Below, piece by piece: positions 51,316-59,179 of a stretch of 64,000 bases of DNA. The position numbers and the translations under genes are program-made. The stretch spans positions 1 through 64,000 of the forward strand of contig CANPZD010000004.1 of assembly GCA_947589085.1 (NCBI GenBank), in the 5' to 3' direction. Position 1 is the first letter of the stretch; the number at the start of each line of letters is the position of its first letter. The notes under the pieces were generated by a model. It made no database searches. It saw nothing but the letters and a program-made list of their open reading frames with translations, and was not told the origin of the DNA. This stretch comes from an uncultured Clostridia bacterium (GTDB lineage Bacteria; Bacillota; Clostridia; Christensenellales; Borkfalkiaceae).

Positions 51316-51352
51316 CAAAAAACCGTTTTGCACTCGCAAAACGGTTTTTTTT
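51316..51352. terminator. Bidirectional terminator, EF-G-like / XRE genes
   Basis: CCGTTTTGC (51323-51331), loop ACTC, GCAAAACGG (51336-51344), flanked by A and T runs. It lies between the two convergent genes. Confidence 0.9.
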
Positions 51353-51358
51353 CTTCGT

Positions 51359-51592
51359 TCAATCGCTGATCTCTCCGAAAATGGGATCATCGAAAAATTC
51401 TTTCAGCGATCCGCCCATCGTACAGACCATTTCGTATACCGTTCTCACGGCGACGCGCTCCCTGGCTCCGCTCAGAACTTGCGAAACCGTGGACTTCGCG
51501 ATCCCGCCCTTGACATAAAAATCGTACTGCGAAAAGCCCTTTTCCCTCATAAAAGACAACATGCGGATTTTGATCGCTTCCGACAAACTCAT
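51359..51592 (-). CDS. Small XRE-family transcriptional regulator
   Basis: A 77-residue helix-turn-helix protein consisting almost only of the DNA-binding domain. The recognition region is QYDFYVKGGIAKSTVSQVLSGARERVAVRTVYEMVCTM, here split across helices 2-4. GGGAGAGGG precedes the ATG. Its promoter is flanked by two copies of a GTTCTC-N4-GAGAAC palindrome, which strongly suggests autorepression. Targets beyond itself and a divergent promoter are unknown. Confidence 0.88.
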   Translation of the reverse strand: MSLSEAIKIRMLSFMREKGFSQYDFYVKGGIAKSTVSQVLSGARERVAVRTVYEMVCTMGGSLKEFFDDPIFGEISD

Positions 51593-51606
51593 AGATTCCC
51601 TCTCCC

Positions 51607-51622
51607 GTTCTCAATCAAGAAC
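51607..51622. promoter_or_regulatory. Operator-like palindrome 1 (XRE gene)
   Basis: GTTCTCAATCAAGAAC: a 16-bp palindrome with one imperfect position, lying between the -10 box and the XRE start codon. It matches operator 2 with spacing of 53 bp, about five helical turns. Confidence 0.75.
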
Positions 51623-51632
51623 CGATAATTAG

Positions 51633-51638
51633 ATTATA
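51633..51638 (-). promoter_or_regulatory. -10 box of the XRE gene
   Basis: TATAAT on the minus strand. No good -35 is found at 16-18 bp; the region there runs into operator 2. This fits a promoter that the regulator controls directly. Confidence 0.6.
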
Positions 51639-51659
51639 CAATCCGACAATTTTTTAATA

Positions 51660-51675
51660 GTTCTCGATTGAGAAC
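51660..51675. promoter_or_regulatory. Operator-like palindrome 2 (divergent promoters)
   Basis: GTTCTCGATTGAGAAC is a perfect GTTCTC-N4-GAGAAC palindrome. It overlaps the -35 zone of the XRE promoter and lies two bases from the -35 of a divergent + strand promoter, so one bound regulator could control both directions. Confidence 0.78.
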
Positions 51676-51677
51676 GC

Positions 51678-51707
51678 TTGACGGCTTTGCCGCAAACGTG
51701 ATAAAAT
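51678..51707 (+). promoter_or_regulatory. Divergent promoter opposite the XRE gene
   Basis: -35 TTGACG (51678-51683), 18-bp spacer, -10 TAAAAT (51702-51707). It points into a stretch without a convincing protein gene that ends in a strong terminator. Confidence 0.55.
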
Positions 51708-51713
51708 TATGGC

Positions 51714-51964
51714 GCAAGCGCGGATTTTACGTATCTTTGTTTCGGTTATTTCGACAGCGCGAAAAATTTTATTCCGAAGCAACGGCGAATCGGAACCTTT
51801 TTCCGTAAACAAGAGCCGATCCCCGTTTCAGCTCGGCCTTCGATTTTTTTGCGTTGATCTGAAATAAAGGCAGGCACCGGAAAAATTTTCCGATGCCTGT
51901 TCTGTCGCCAACCCCGCTCCCGTGAAAACAGGCAATTTGCCGATGCAAATTGCCTGTTTTTTTC
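51714..51964 (+). ncRNA. Candidate small RNA between XRE and ppdK
   Basis: The segment is bounded by the divergent promoter and a strong terminator at 51926-51964. It has a long hairpin at 51871-51899 (CAGGCACCGGAAAA and complement, one mismatch). The terminator hairpin repeats the words CAGGCA, CCGATGC and GCCTGTT, so the two may be related by duplication. No known RNA family is recognised. Existence as a transcript is inference. Confidence 0.4.
51926..51964. terminator. Strong terminator between the XRE region and ppdK
   Basis: A 16-bp perfect stem AAAACAGGCAATTTGC / GCAAATTGCCTGTTTT with loop CGAT, followed by T on the + strand and flanked by A runs. It can end both the + strand transcript and ppdK from the other side. 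Confidence 0.88.
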
Positions 51965-52016
51965 GATAAAAGATGACTGCCGGCGCGCTCCCGTTCGGGA
52001 AGCCTTATTCGGCCGT

Positions 52017-54662
52017 TTACTTTCTCGGATTCTTGATATTCGCCTGCGCGGCCGCAAGTCTCGCAATGGGAACTCTGTAAGGCGAGCAGGAAACATAGGT
52101 AAGCCCGATGTTGTGGCAGAATTCGATCGACGAAGGATCGCCGCCGTGTTCGCCGCAGATACCCGTGTGGAGCTTCTTGTTGCCTTTCTTTCCCTTCTTT
52201 ACGGCCATCTCCATGAGCTGGCCGACGCCCGTCGTATCCAATCTTGCGAACGGGTCGCTCTCATAGATCTTGTTGGCATAGTACGCGGGAAGGAATTTCC
52301 CTGCGTCGTCGCGGGAGAAGCCGAACGTCATCTGGGTGAGGTCGTTGGTGCCGAAGCAGAAGAAGTCCGCCTCTTTCGCGATCGCATCCGCGGTGAGTGC
52401 GGCGCGCGGGATCTCGATCATGGTACCCACTTCATACTTGATCTTCTTGTGTTTGGACTTGATCACTTCCTCCGCCGTCTTGACCACGACGTCTTTCACG
52501 AACTTGTATTCCTTGACTTCGCCCGTGAGCGGGATCATGATCTCGGGCACGACTTTCCAATCCTTATGCCGCTTTGCAACGGCGATGGCCGCCTTCATGA
52601 CCGCCCTCGTCTGCATGACGGCAATCTCGGGATAGGTGACGCAGAGGCGGCACCCGCGGTGCCCCATCATCGGGTTGAACTCATGGAGATCGGAGATGAT
52701 CTGTTTGATCTGTTGGACCGTCTTTTTCTGCGCCCTTGCGAGCGCTTCGATGTCCGCCTCTTCGGTGGGCACGAACTCGTGGAGCGGCGGATCGAGGAAA
52801 CGGATGGTGACGGGCTGGCCGCCGAGCGCCTCGAAGAGACCTTCGAAGTCCTCCTGCTGCATCGGCTCGATCTTGGCAAGCGCCTTTTCGCGCTCTTCCT
52901 TCGTATCCGCGCAGATCATTTCGCGGAACGCGCCGATCCTCTTGGGATCGAAGAACATGTGCTCGGTACGGCACAGACCGATGCCCTGCGCGCCGAACGC
53001 CGCCGCCTGTCTTGCATCCTTGGGGGTATCCGCGTTGGTGCGCACGCCCAAAGCCTTGTATTTATCGGCAAGTTCCATGATCCTTCCGAAGTAGCCGGAA
53101 TTGGGATCTGCGGGAACGGTGGGAATGAGGCAATCGTAGATGCAGCCCGTGGAACCGTCGAGAGAGAGAACGTCTCCTTCCTTGAACAGCTTCCCGGCAA
53201 GCGTGAACTGTTTGTTCTCCTCGTCCATTTTGATATCGCCGCAACCGGAGACGCAGCACGTTCCCATGCCGCGCGCAACGACCGCCGCGTGCGACGTCTG
53301 TCCGCCGCGCACCGTGAGAATGCCCTGCGCAAACTTCATGCCTTCGATATCCTCGGGCGAAGTTTCGAGACGGACAAGAACAACTTTCTTTCCCTTCTTC
53401 CCTTCGGCAACGGCGTCTTCCGCGGTGAACACGATCGTCCCCGCCGCAGCGCCGGGAGACGCCGCAATGCCTTTGCCGACGACGTTGTTCTTATCGGCCG
53501 CCTTCAAAGCCTTCGGGTCGAACTGCGGATGCAGCAGCATATCGAGCGATTTTGCGTCGATCTGCATGAGCGCTTCCTGTTCGGTGATCATTCCCTCGTC
53601 GATGAGGTCGCAGGCGATCTTGATCGCCGCCGCCGCCGTGCGTTTGCCGTTGCGCGTCTGCAACATATAGAGCTTTTCGTTCTCCACGGTGAACTCCATA
53701 TCCTGCATATCGCGATAGTGATTTTCGAGGATCTTACATACTTCCTGGAACTGTTCGTATACTTTGGGGAACACTTCGGCCATCTTTGCGATCGGCATGG
53801 GAGTGCGGACGCCGGCAACGACGTCCTCGCCCTGCGCGTTCGTGAGGAATTCGCCCATGAGACCTTTTTCGCCCGTCGCGGGGTTTCTCGTGAACGCAAC
53901 GCCCGTGCCGCAGTTGTCGCCCATGTTGCCGAACGCCATCATCTGCACGTTGACCGCCGTCCCCCACGAATAGGGAATGTCGTGATCCATACGGTAGACG
54001 TTCGCGCGGGGGTTGTCCCACGAACGGAACACCGCTTTGATCGCTTCGAAGAGCTGTTCTTTGGGATCGGCGGGGAAATCCTTCCCGAGCTGGGCCTTAT
54101 ATTCCGCCTTGAACTGTTCCGCGAGCGTTTTGAGATCGTTTGCGTCAAGCTCCACGTCCTGCGTCACGCCCTTCTTGACTTTCATGTCGTCGATGAGTTT
54201 TTCGAAATACTTCTTGCCGACTTCCATGACGACGTCCGAGAACATCTGGATGAATCTGCGGTAGCAATCCCACGCCCAACGGGGATTGTTGGATTTCTTT
54301 GCGAGGACCTCGACGACTTCTTCGTTGAGACCGAGGTTGAGAATGGTATCCATCATGCCGGGCATGGAAGCGCGTGCGCCCGAGCGAACGGAGACGAGAA
54401 GCGGATTTTCTTTATCGCCGAATTTTTTCCCGGTAATCTGCTCCATCTTATCGATGTACGTCATGATCTCCGCCTGAATTTCGGGGTTGATCTGCCTGCC
54501 GTCCTCATAGTACTGCGTGCAAGCCTCCGTCGAGATCGTGAAGCCCTGCGGGACAGGGAGACCGATGTTGGTCATTTCCGCGAGGTTTGCGCCCTTGCCG
54601 CCGAGAAGCTCCCGCATGTGCGCGTTGCCTTCGGTGAAAAGGTAACAATACTTCTTTGCCAT
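52017..54662 (-). CDS. ppdK: Pyruvate, phosphate dikinase
   Basis: Interconverts pyruvate, ATP and phosphate with PEP, AMP and PPi; in Clostridia it can replace or complement pyruvate kinase. The 881 residues show the N-terminal nucleotide-binding domain starting FTEGNAHMRELLGGKGANLAEM, the phosphohistidine motif GGQTSHAAVVARG (His about 457), GLCRTEHMFF, and the catalytic Cys in GICGEHGGDPSSI (about 834). The ATG at 54662 has AGGAGG; a Met 12 codons upstream lacks one. It has its own promoter. Confidence 0.97.
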   Translation of the reverse strand: MAKKYCYLFTEGNAHMRELLGGKGANLAEMTNIGLPVPQGFTISTEACTQYYEDGRQINPEIQAEIMTYIDKMEQITGKKFGDKENPLLVSVRSGARASMPGMMDTILNLGLNEEVVEVLAKKSNNPRWAWDCYRRFIQMFSDVVMEVGKKYFEKLIDDMKVKKGVTQDVELDANDLKTLAEQFKAEYKAQLGKDFPADPKEQLFEAIKAVFRSWDNPRANVYRMDHDIPYSWGTAVNVQMMAFGNMGDNCGTGVAFTRNPATGEKGLMGEFLTNAQGEDVVAGVRTPMPIAKMAEVFPKVYEQFQEVCKILENHYRDMQDMEFTVENEKLYMLQTRNGKRTAAAAIKIACDLIDEGMITEQEALMQIDAKSLDMLLHPQFDPKALKAADKNNVVGKGIAASPGAAAGTIVFTAEDAVAEGKKGKKVVLVRLETSPEDIEGMKFAQGILTVRGGQTSHAAVVARGMGTCCVSGCGDIKMDEENKQFTLAGKLFKEGDVLSLDGSTGCIYDCLIPTVPADPNSGYFGRIMELADKYKALGVRTNADTPKDARQAAAFGAQGIGLCRTEHMFFDPKRIGAFREMICADTKEEREKALAKIEPMQQEDFEGLFEALGGQPVTIRFLDPPLHEFVPTEEADIEALARAQKKTVQQIKQIISDLHEFNPMMGHRGCRLCVTYPEIAVMQTRAVMKAAIAVAKRHKDWKVVPEIMIPLTGEVKEYKFVKDVVVKTAEEVIKSKHKKIKYEVGTMIEIPRAALTADAIAKEADFFCFGTNDLTQMTFGFSRDDAGKFLPAYYANKIYESDPFARLDTTGVGQLMEMAVKKGKKGNKKLHTGICGEHGGDPSSIEFCHNIGLTYVSCSPYRVPIARLAAAQANIKNPRK

Positions 54663-54703
54663 GAAATAATTCCTCCTGAGATTACTGATTTTTACCAAAA
54701 GAA

Positions 54704-54732
54704 ATTATACACGATTCGATGGAAAATTACAA
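54704..54732 (-). promoter_or_regulatory. sigma-A promoter of ppdK
   Basis: -35 TTGTAA (54727-54732), 17-bp spacer, -10 TATAAT (54704-54709) on the minus strand, leader about 35 nt. Confidence 0.8.
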
Positions 54733-54868
54733 GCCTTTCGCGGGGAAATTTGAGAAAAAACAGGCACTTTTTTACACAAAAACGCCAATTTGAGAGGCGG
54801 ACTGCGCCGCCCGCGGCCTTCCCGCCCGAAAATGCGCCCCATCGGTTTTTTCTTTTGAAAACTTTTGA

Positions 54869-54897
54869 TTGACATTTTCCCGCGCATATGCTACAAT
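54869..54897 (+). promoter_or_regulatory. sigma-A promoter of the SecB-like gene
   Basis: -35 TTGACA (54869-54874), 17-bp spacer, -10 TACAAT (54892-54897), then AAGAGGT before the ATG at 54931. Confidence 0.82.
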
Positions 54898-54930
54898 GTT
54901 CGGGAAGTTCAATGAATAAGAGGTAACATT

Positions 54931-55380
54931 ATGATCGACTATACGATGCGCGGACTTTCCGCAGACGAGCTTTTCTTCAAGGTAAACCCCGTTCAGGCGC
55001 CGCCGGACAGAAAATTCGAGATCAAACCCTTTTTCTCCCGCCGCATTCAGACTTCCAAAGAGAATCCGAAGATCAATGTCGTCGCGCTCGAATGCAAGAT
55101 CGAGAGCAAGGAGGACGAACCCAAACCTTTCGATCTCACCGTGCGGCTCGTGGGCGTATTCGAGGTCAATAACATGAACTCGAACGAGGACAGAAGGATC
55201 TTCGCCGTCAATGCGACCGAGACGATGTTCCCCTATCTCCGCGCCGCCGTGACTCACCTCACTTCGGCCGCGCTCGTCAATCCGCTCGTCCTGCCCGTCG
55301 TCTCCGGCGCGACGATCTTCCCGGACGACCGCGCTTCCGATCAATACACCATCAATTTCGATCCCAAGACGGTCAACTGA
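54931..55380 (+). CDS. SecB-like protein (DUF1149-type)
   Basis: A 149-residue cytosolic protein. Its layout, a beta-rich N-terminal half followed by FPYLRAAVTHLTSAA and PLVLPVVSGATIF, resembles SecB, where a similar helix and a proline-rich strand close the fold. Firmicutes have distant SecB-like proteins of this size, some labelled DUF1149. A role in protein export or chaperoning is an inference from that resemblance. It is a single-gene unit with a good promoter, ribosome site and terminator. Confidence 0.62.
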   Translation: MIDYTMRGLSADELFFKVNPVQAPPDRKFEIKPFFSRRIQTSKENPKINVVALECKIESKEDEPKPFDLTVRLVGVFEVNNMNSNEDRRIFAVNATETMFPYLRAAVTHLTSAALVNPLVLPVVSGATIFPDDRASDQYTINFDPKTVN

Positions 55381-55408
55381 CTTTCGGATCGCAGCCGACC
55401 TCATCGAA

Positions 55409-55446
55409 AAGATCCCCCGCCGCACGGCGGAGGATCTTATTTTTTA
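55409..55446 (+). terminator. Terminator of the SecB-like gene
   Basis: AAGATCCCCCGCC / GGCGGAGGATCTT stem (one mismatch, loop GCAC) followed by ATTTTTT. Confidence 0.85.
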
Positions 55447-55468
55447 TGCACTTCGTTTTTTGTTTACG

Positions 55469-55497
55469 CATAAACGATCCGCCCGCACGGGCGGCTC
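55469..55497 (-). terminator. Hairpin after the lipase gene
   Basis: On the minus strand ACGAGCCGCCC / GGGCGGATCGT (one mismatch, loop GTGC) lies directly after the lipase stop, followed by TTATGCG. Only a short T tract, so a probable but not strong terminator. Confidence 0.6.
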
Positions 55498-55500
55498 GTT

Positions 55501-56388
55501 TCAGTTTTGCTCGAAGAATTCGAGGGGAACGTTCCACTTGCGCGCGCGGTCGCGTTTTTCGTTCAGAAACTCATGCCTGCTGTTTTCGAACAGCACAAGC
55601 GAAACGTGCTCCATCTTTGCCTTTTCCGTATAAAACCGATACAGTTTTCTGACCCCGTCCCCCATGTTTCCCACGGGATCTTCCGCGCCCGATACGAGCA
55701 GAACGGGAAGATCAGGATCCAGCCCGGCAATGTATTTTTTCGTATAGAGACTCTTCAGGCCCTTGAAAAAATCCTTATAGAACCGGAACGAACAGGTGAA
55801 TCCGCAAAAGGGATCTTCCGCATAGGCCGCGTTGTTCTCCTCATCGGCGGAGAGCCACTGACCGTCCTCGAATCGTTTTGCATATGCGCCGAAAGAGAGC
55901 TTTTCGATCAGTTTCGCGGGTTTTTTCGCGCCGAGAAACGCGCAGCCGAGCGAGGCGACCGCAGACCCGAGGCGGACCTCGAAATCTTTTTTGTAAGAGC
56001 TTCCCGCGATCACCGCCCCGTCCAGCTTGTCCCCGTATTCGGAAATATAGCTCTGCGCAAGAAACGAGCCGTAGGAAAACCCGAACAAGAAATGCCGAAG
56101 TCCCGGATATTTCGCACGATAATGATCGGTGATCGCGGCCTCGTCGCGCACGGTATCGGCAAACATGTCGCCCGCGCGATATCCGAGCGTATCCGGATCC
56201 GTTTTCCCGTGGCCGCGATGATCGTCCGCCACCACGAGATACCCGTGCGCATTGAGAAACCGCGCAAAATCCGCGTACCGCGCGCCGTGTTCCGTCATGC
56301 CGTGCACGATCTGCACGATCCCCTTCGGCTGCGCGACCTCCGTCCATTCATGGACGTATAGTTCCGTTCCGTCGAAACTTGTGATCAT
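55501..56388 (-). CDS. Alpha/beta hydrolase, monoacylglycerol lipase-like
   Basis: A 295-residue serine hydrolase resembling lysophospholipases and monoglyceride lipases. The oxyanion region is IVQIVHGMTEHGARY. The catalytic triad is Ser105 in FGFSYGS, Asp237 in SGAEDPVG and His272 in NSRHEFLNE. There is no signal peptide, so it acts in the cytosol or at the inner membrane face. AGGGGG precedes the ATG. No clear promoter was found in the 155-bp divergent region. Confidence 0.9.
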   Translation of the reverse strand: MITSFDGTELYVHEWTEVAQPKGIVQIVHGMTEHGARYADFARFLNAHGYLVVADDHRGHGKTDPDTLGYRAGDMFADTVRDEAAITDHYRAKYPGLRHFLFGFSYGSFLAQSYISEYGDKLDGAVIAGSSYKKDFEVRLGSAVASLGCAFLGAKKPAKLIEKLSFGAYAKRFEDGQWLSADEENNAAYAEDPFCGFTCSFRFYKDFFKGLKSLYTKKYIAGLDPDLPVLLVSGAEDPVGNMGDGVRKLYRFYTEKAKMEHVSLVLFENSRHEFLNEKRDRARKWNVPLEFFEQN

Positions 56389-56489
56389 AATATCCCCCTT
56401 TGCCCCTCGGATCGCTTTGATTTATTTTCGCTTAAAAAGGCCTTTGCCATATTATGTCTCCATATCCAGAATCCCACTCGGATAAAAAC

Positions 56490-56518
56490 TTGATTTGAAT
56501 GCCGCGGCATGGTATACT
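56490..56518 (+). promoter_or_regulatory. sigma-A promoter of the NlpC/P60 gene
   Basis: -35 TTGATT (56490-56495), 17-bp spacer, -10 TATACT (56513-56518), then AAGGAGGG before the ATG at 56544. Confidence 0.82.
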
Positions 56519-56543
56519 GATTGGCTGGTCCAAGGAGGGATAT

Positions 56544-57359
56544 ATGAAGAAACAATTCTTGTCGTTATTGCTTGCCGCGGGCCTTTTCGCCTTTCCCCTT
56601 GCCGCATGCGCCGAAAACGCGCCCAAAGACGGCGGGAATGTGCCGCAATGCCCGGAACAAACCGCGCCGGAACTCGATCCGCCCGCGGCGACCGAGCCGC
56701 CCGCCATGCCCGAGGAACCCGCCGTCGCAACGTACGTTTCCGTGCTTGCGAACGGGCTGAATGTCCGCACGGGCGCGGGAACTTCCTACGCTTCGCTGGG
56801 GCAGGTGGAAAAAGGCGTACTGCTCGCACGCGGCGCGCAGCGGGACGGTTGGTTCGAAACGCAGTTCCGCAACAGAAAGGCATATGTCAGCGCCGATCCC
56901 CGTTTCACCGCCCTTACGACCCTCGAAGAGGGATGCGACGAAGCGGAACGCGTGATCGCGCAGGGGCTGAAAGTTTTAGGCACCCCCTATGTGTACGGCG
57001 CGATCCGTCTGCACGACGGAACGGGCCGCAAACTCTCCGGATTTTCCGAAGATCGTTTCGATTGTTCCTCGCTCATGCAATATATCTTCTATTTCGGAGC
57101 GGATATCCTGCTCGATATGAATACCCGCACGCAAATCAGACAGGGACGCCATGTCGAACAGAGCGAGTTGCGGCGGGGAGATCTGATGTTCTTTACGAAC
57201 GACGCGCGCCGCGGCAACGCGGGCATCGAGCGCGTGGGACATGTCGCGCTGTATCTCGGAGACAACTACATTCTGCATACGGCCTCCGATTATGCGAAGA
57301 TCGAGCAGATCTCCGCAAAACGGTGGAGCTACTTTCTCGAAGCGAGAAGAATGTTCTGA
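56544..57359 (+). CDS. SH3b-NlpC/P60 peptidoglycan hydrolase lipoprotein
   Basis: A 271-residue exported cell-wall hydrolase. The signal peptide ends in a lipobox with LAAC (Cys22). A proline-rich linker follows, then an SH3b domain (~63-120, NGLNVRTGAGTSYASLG) and an NlpC/P60 domain (~130-271) with catalytic Cys174 in DCSSLMQY and His233 in VGHVALYLGD; His245 may be the third polar residue. Members cut peptidoglycan stem peptides. The ATG at 56544 has a perfect ribosome site; the frame is open 15 codons further upstream, across the promoter, and that start is rejected. Confidence 0.93.
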   Translation: MKKQFLSLLLAAGLFAFPLAACAENAPKDGGNVPQCPEQTAPELDPPAATEPPAMPEEPAVATYVSVLANGLNVRTGAGTSYASLGQVEKGVLLARGAQRDGWFETQFRNRKAYVSADPRFTALTTLEEGCDEAERVIAQGLKVLGTPYVYGAIRLHDGTGRKLSGFSEDRFDCSSLMQYIFYFGADILLDMNTRTQIRQGRHVEQSELRRGDLMFFTNDARRGNAGIERVGHVALYLGDNYILHTASDYAKIEQISAKRWSYFLEARRMF

Positions 57360-57365
57360 TAAAAC

Positions 57366-58199
57366 CTATCGCAGCAAGTTCCGATCCGTGAGAATATCCG
57401 CAAGTTTTGCGAACTGTTCGGGCGGAAGCGTCTCGCCGCGCGCGTTCGGGGCGACGCCCGCTTCCGCAAGCGCCTCTTCCGCCTGTTTTCGGGAGAGGCG
57501 GAACGCATTCACGAGGTTGTTTTCCAGCGTCTTTCTCCGCGAAGAAAATGCGGCCCGCACGACGTTCCGGTACGCCTCTTCGCTCCTGACCGGAAACCGC
57601 TCCCCGAATTCGATGCGCACGACCGCGGAATCCACGTTGGGGCGGGGGGTGAACAGCGTCCGCGAGACCTTCCGCACGATTTCGCATTTCCCCCTGCGCG
57701 CGATCGCGGCCGTGACCGCGCCGTACTCCGGCGTCCCCGCCTGCGCCGCAAACCGGGCGGCGACCTCCTCCTGCACCATCACGGTAATGCCGCGGCAGCG
57801 CTTCGCCTCCTCGACGAACCGCATCACGACCGGCGTCGTGATGTAGTACGGAAGATTGGCCGCGACCGTGTATTCCCCGAGCTTCTCTTCGAGCGCGGCA
57901 AGATCGCACTTCGAAAAATCTCCGAAGATCACCTCGGCGTTCTTTACGCCCGCAAGCGTCTCTTCGAGCACGGGACGAAGCGTTTCGTCGATCTCGAATG
58001 CGACGACGCGCCGGGCGCATTCCGCAAGCGCCCGCGTGAGCGATCCGGCGCCCGCGCCGATCTCGAGCACGACGGTATTTTCATCCACGCCCGCGTCCTG
58101 CACGATCGCGCGGAGCAGATTGGGATCGCTCAAAAAATTCTGTCCGTATTTTTTCTTGAAGCCGAACGCGTGGCGGGCAAGGATCTCGCGGATTTCCAT
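57366..58199 (-). CDS. rsmA: 16S rRNA adenine dimethyltransferase (RsmA/KsgA)
   Basis: Dimethylates two adjacent adenines in helix 45 near the 16S rRNA 3' end. The 277-residue protein has KKKYGQNFLSD near the N-terminus, SAM-binding LEIGAGAGSLT (45-55), the acidic FEIDE, and the catalytic NLPY (115-118). The ATG at 58199 has GAGAGG; a GTG 11 codons upstream lacks a site. It converges with the NlpC/P60 gene with only 6 bp between and no terminator. Confidence 0.96.
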   Translation of the reverse strand: MEIREILARHAFGFKKKYGQNFLSDPNLLRAIVQDAGVDENTVVLEIGAGAGSLTRALAECARRVVAFEIDETLRPVLEETLAGVKNAEVIFGDFSKCDLAALEEKLGEYTVAANLPYYITTPVVMRFVEEAKRCRGITVMVQEEVAARFAAQAGTPEYGAVTAAIARRGKCEIVRKVSRTLFTPRPNVDSAVVRIEFGERFPVRSEEAYRNVVRAAFSSRRKTLENNLVNAFRLSRKQAEEALAEAGVAPNARGETLPPEQFAKLADILTDRNLLR

Positions 58200-58242
58200 G
58201 CTTTTCCTCTCATAGGCGCGCTTCCGCCGCACAAACTGCGTG

Positions 58243-58302
58243 GGAGGAAGCGATCCTCCTTACAAATGATAACAAGGGCCGAAGCGTCACGCTCCGACCC
58301 TT
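58243..58302 (-). promoter_or_regulatory. Two hairpins in the rsmA leader
   Basis: On the minus strand a 13-bp hairpin (58274-58302, AAGGGTCGGAGCG and complement with wobbles) is followed by GGAGGA/TCCTCC (58243-58259). The second hairpin locks an AAGGAGG word that has no start codon behind it and loosely resembles the 16S 3' end. Possible control of rsmA; function unproven. Confidence 0.4.
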
Positions 58303-58319
58303 TGCGTTTGCCTGAATGC

Positions 58320-58348
58320 ATTATACCACGGCGCGCGCAAAATTTCAA
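58320..58348 (-). promoter_or_regulatory. sigma-A promoter of rsmA
   Basis: -35 TTGAAA (58343-58348), 17-bp spacer, -10 TATAAT (58320-58325). The start near 58313 leaves a leader of about 114 nt. Confidence 0.8.
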
Positions 58349-58354
58349 GTTGTT

Positions 58355-59179
58355 TTATGCAGCCGAAAGCAGACTTCCGAGCGGCTCCGTATACGCCCCC
58401 CGCTGCAACGCGGCCAGATACTCTTCTTCCGGGATCTCTCCCAAAAATTCTCCCTCTTCGAACAGCAGAAACGTGAGATAGCGATCCTCGCGCAGAAAAC
58501 GGATGGCGTCGCGCACGCGCAGCTTCGACGATACGGCGATCCGACGTTCCTCCACCCCGTGCTCGAACCGTTTGGGCGTAAAGACGATCCGTCCGTACTT
58601 TCCGCCGCCGAACGCGCCCGCCGCCAGCAGGACCGAAAAGGCAAGCGCCGTCCACTGCGGCTTGGAAAAACAGCTCAAAATAAAGAGAACGAGCACTCCC
58701 GCGGCGACGATCAGGCTGATCGCGCAGCTGATCGCACGCGCACGTTTTTTGCCGATGGGGTCCAGAAAAAGCCGAAGCATACGGCCGCCGTCCAGCGGAT
58801 ACGCGGGAAGCAGGTTCACGAAAAAGAGCGAAAAGGAGACGGTCGCCGCAAGCTCGGTAAAGGGATACGTTTCGGGATAGATCCACCAGAGCGCGACGAA
58901 GAAGATCCCCGTGGCCAGATTGCAGAGCGGCCCCGCGGCGAGCACCGCAAGTTCCTGCCGCTTGCCGATGCCCGAGATATCGCCCGCGATCACCGCGCCG
59001 TAGGGCATGAGAACGATTTTATCGAGGGTATACCCGTATCTGTGCGCGGCATAGGCGTGCGCGCACTCGTGTTCGAGCGCCGCAAGGGTCGCCGCGAGAA
59101 ACAGAATGAGGCCCCCCGTAAACGCAGTGAGCACGCCCACCGCCAGAAACAGCGGGTGGACGCGCAGCTTTGCTCTCAT
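58355..59179 (-). CDS. spoIVFB: SpoIVFB-type site-2 membrane protease
   Basis: An intramembrane zinc metalloprotease that in Bacillus cuts pro-sigma-K in the mother cell. The 274-residue protein has HEXXH as HECAH (His37, Glu38, His41) and the third ligand Asp130 in NLLPAYPLDGG, nearly the same spacing as B. subtilis. Several membrane segments precede a soluble C-terminal part (from ~195) that fits a degenerate CBS-like domain. The ATG overlaps the stop of the spoIVFA-like gene by one base. A related non-sporulation S2P is possible, but context argues for SpoIVFB. Confidence 0.9.
   Translation of the reverse strand: MRAKLRVHPLFLAVGVLTAFTGGLILFLAATLAALEHECAHAYAAHRYGYTLDKIVLMPYGAVIAGDISGIGKRQELAVLAAGPLCNLATGIFFVALWWIYPETYPFTELAATVSFSLFFVNLLPAYPLDGGRMLRLFLDPIGKKRARAISCAISLIVAAGVLVLFILSCFSKPQWTALAFSVLLAAGAFGGGKYGRIVFTPKRFEHGVEERRIAVSSKLRVRDAIRFLREDRYLTFLLFEEGEFLGEIPEEEYLAALQRGAYTEPLGSLLSAA

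Noticed and set aside
51709-51867. 52-codon open frame after the divergent promoter
   Set aside because: The ATG lies one base after the -10 box, upstream of the expected transcription start. It has no ribosome site and the product is not recognisable.
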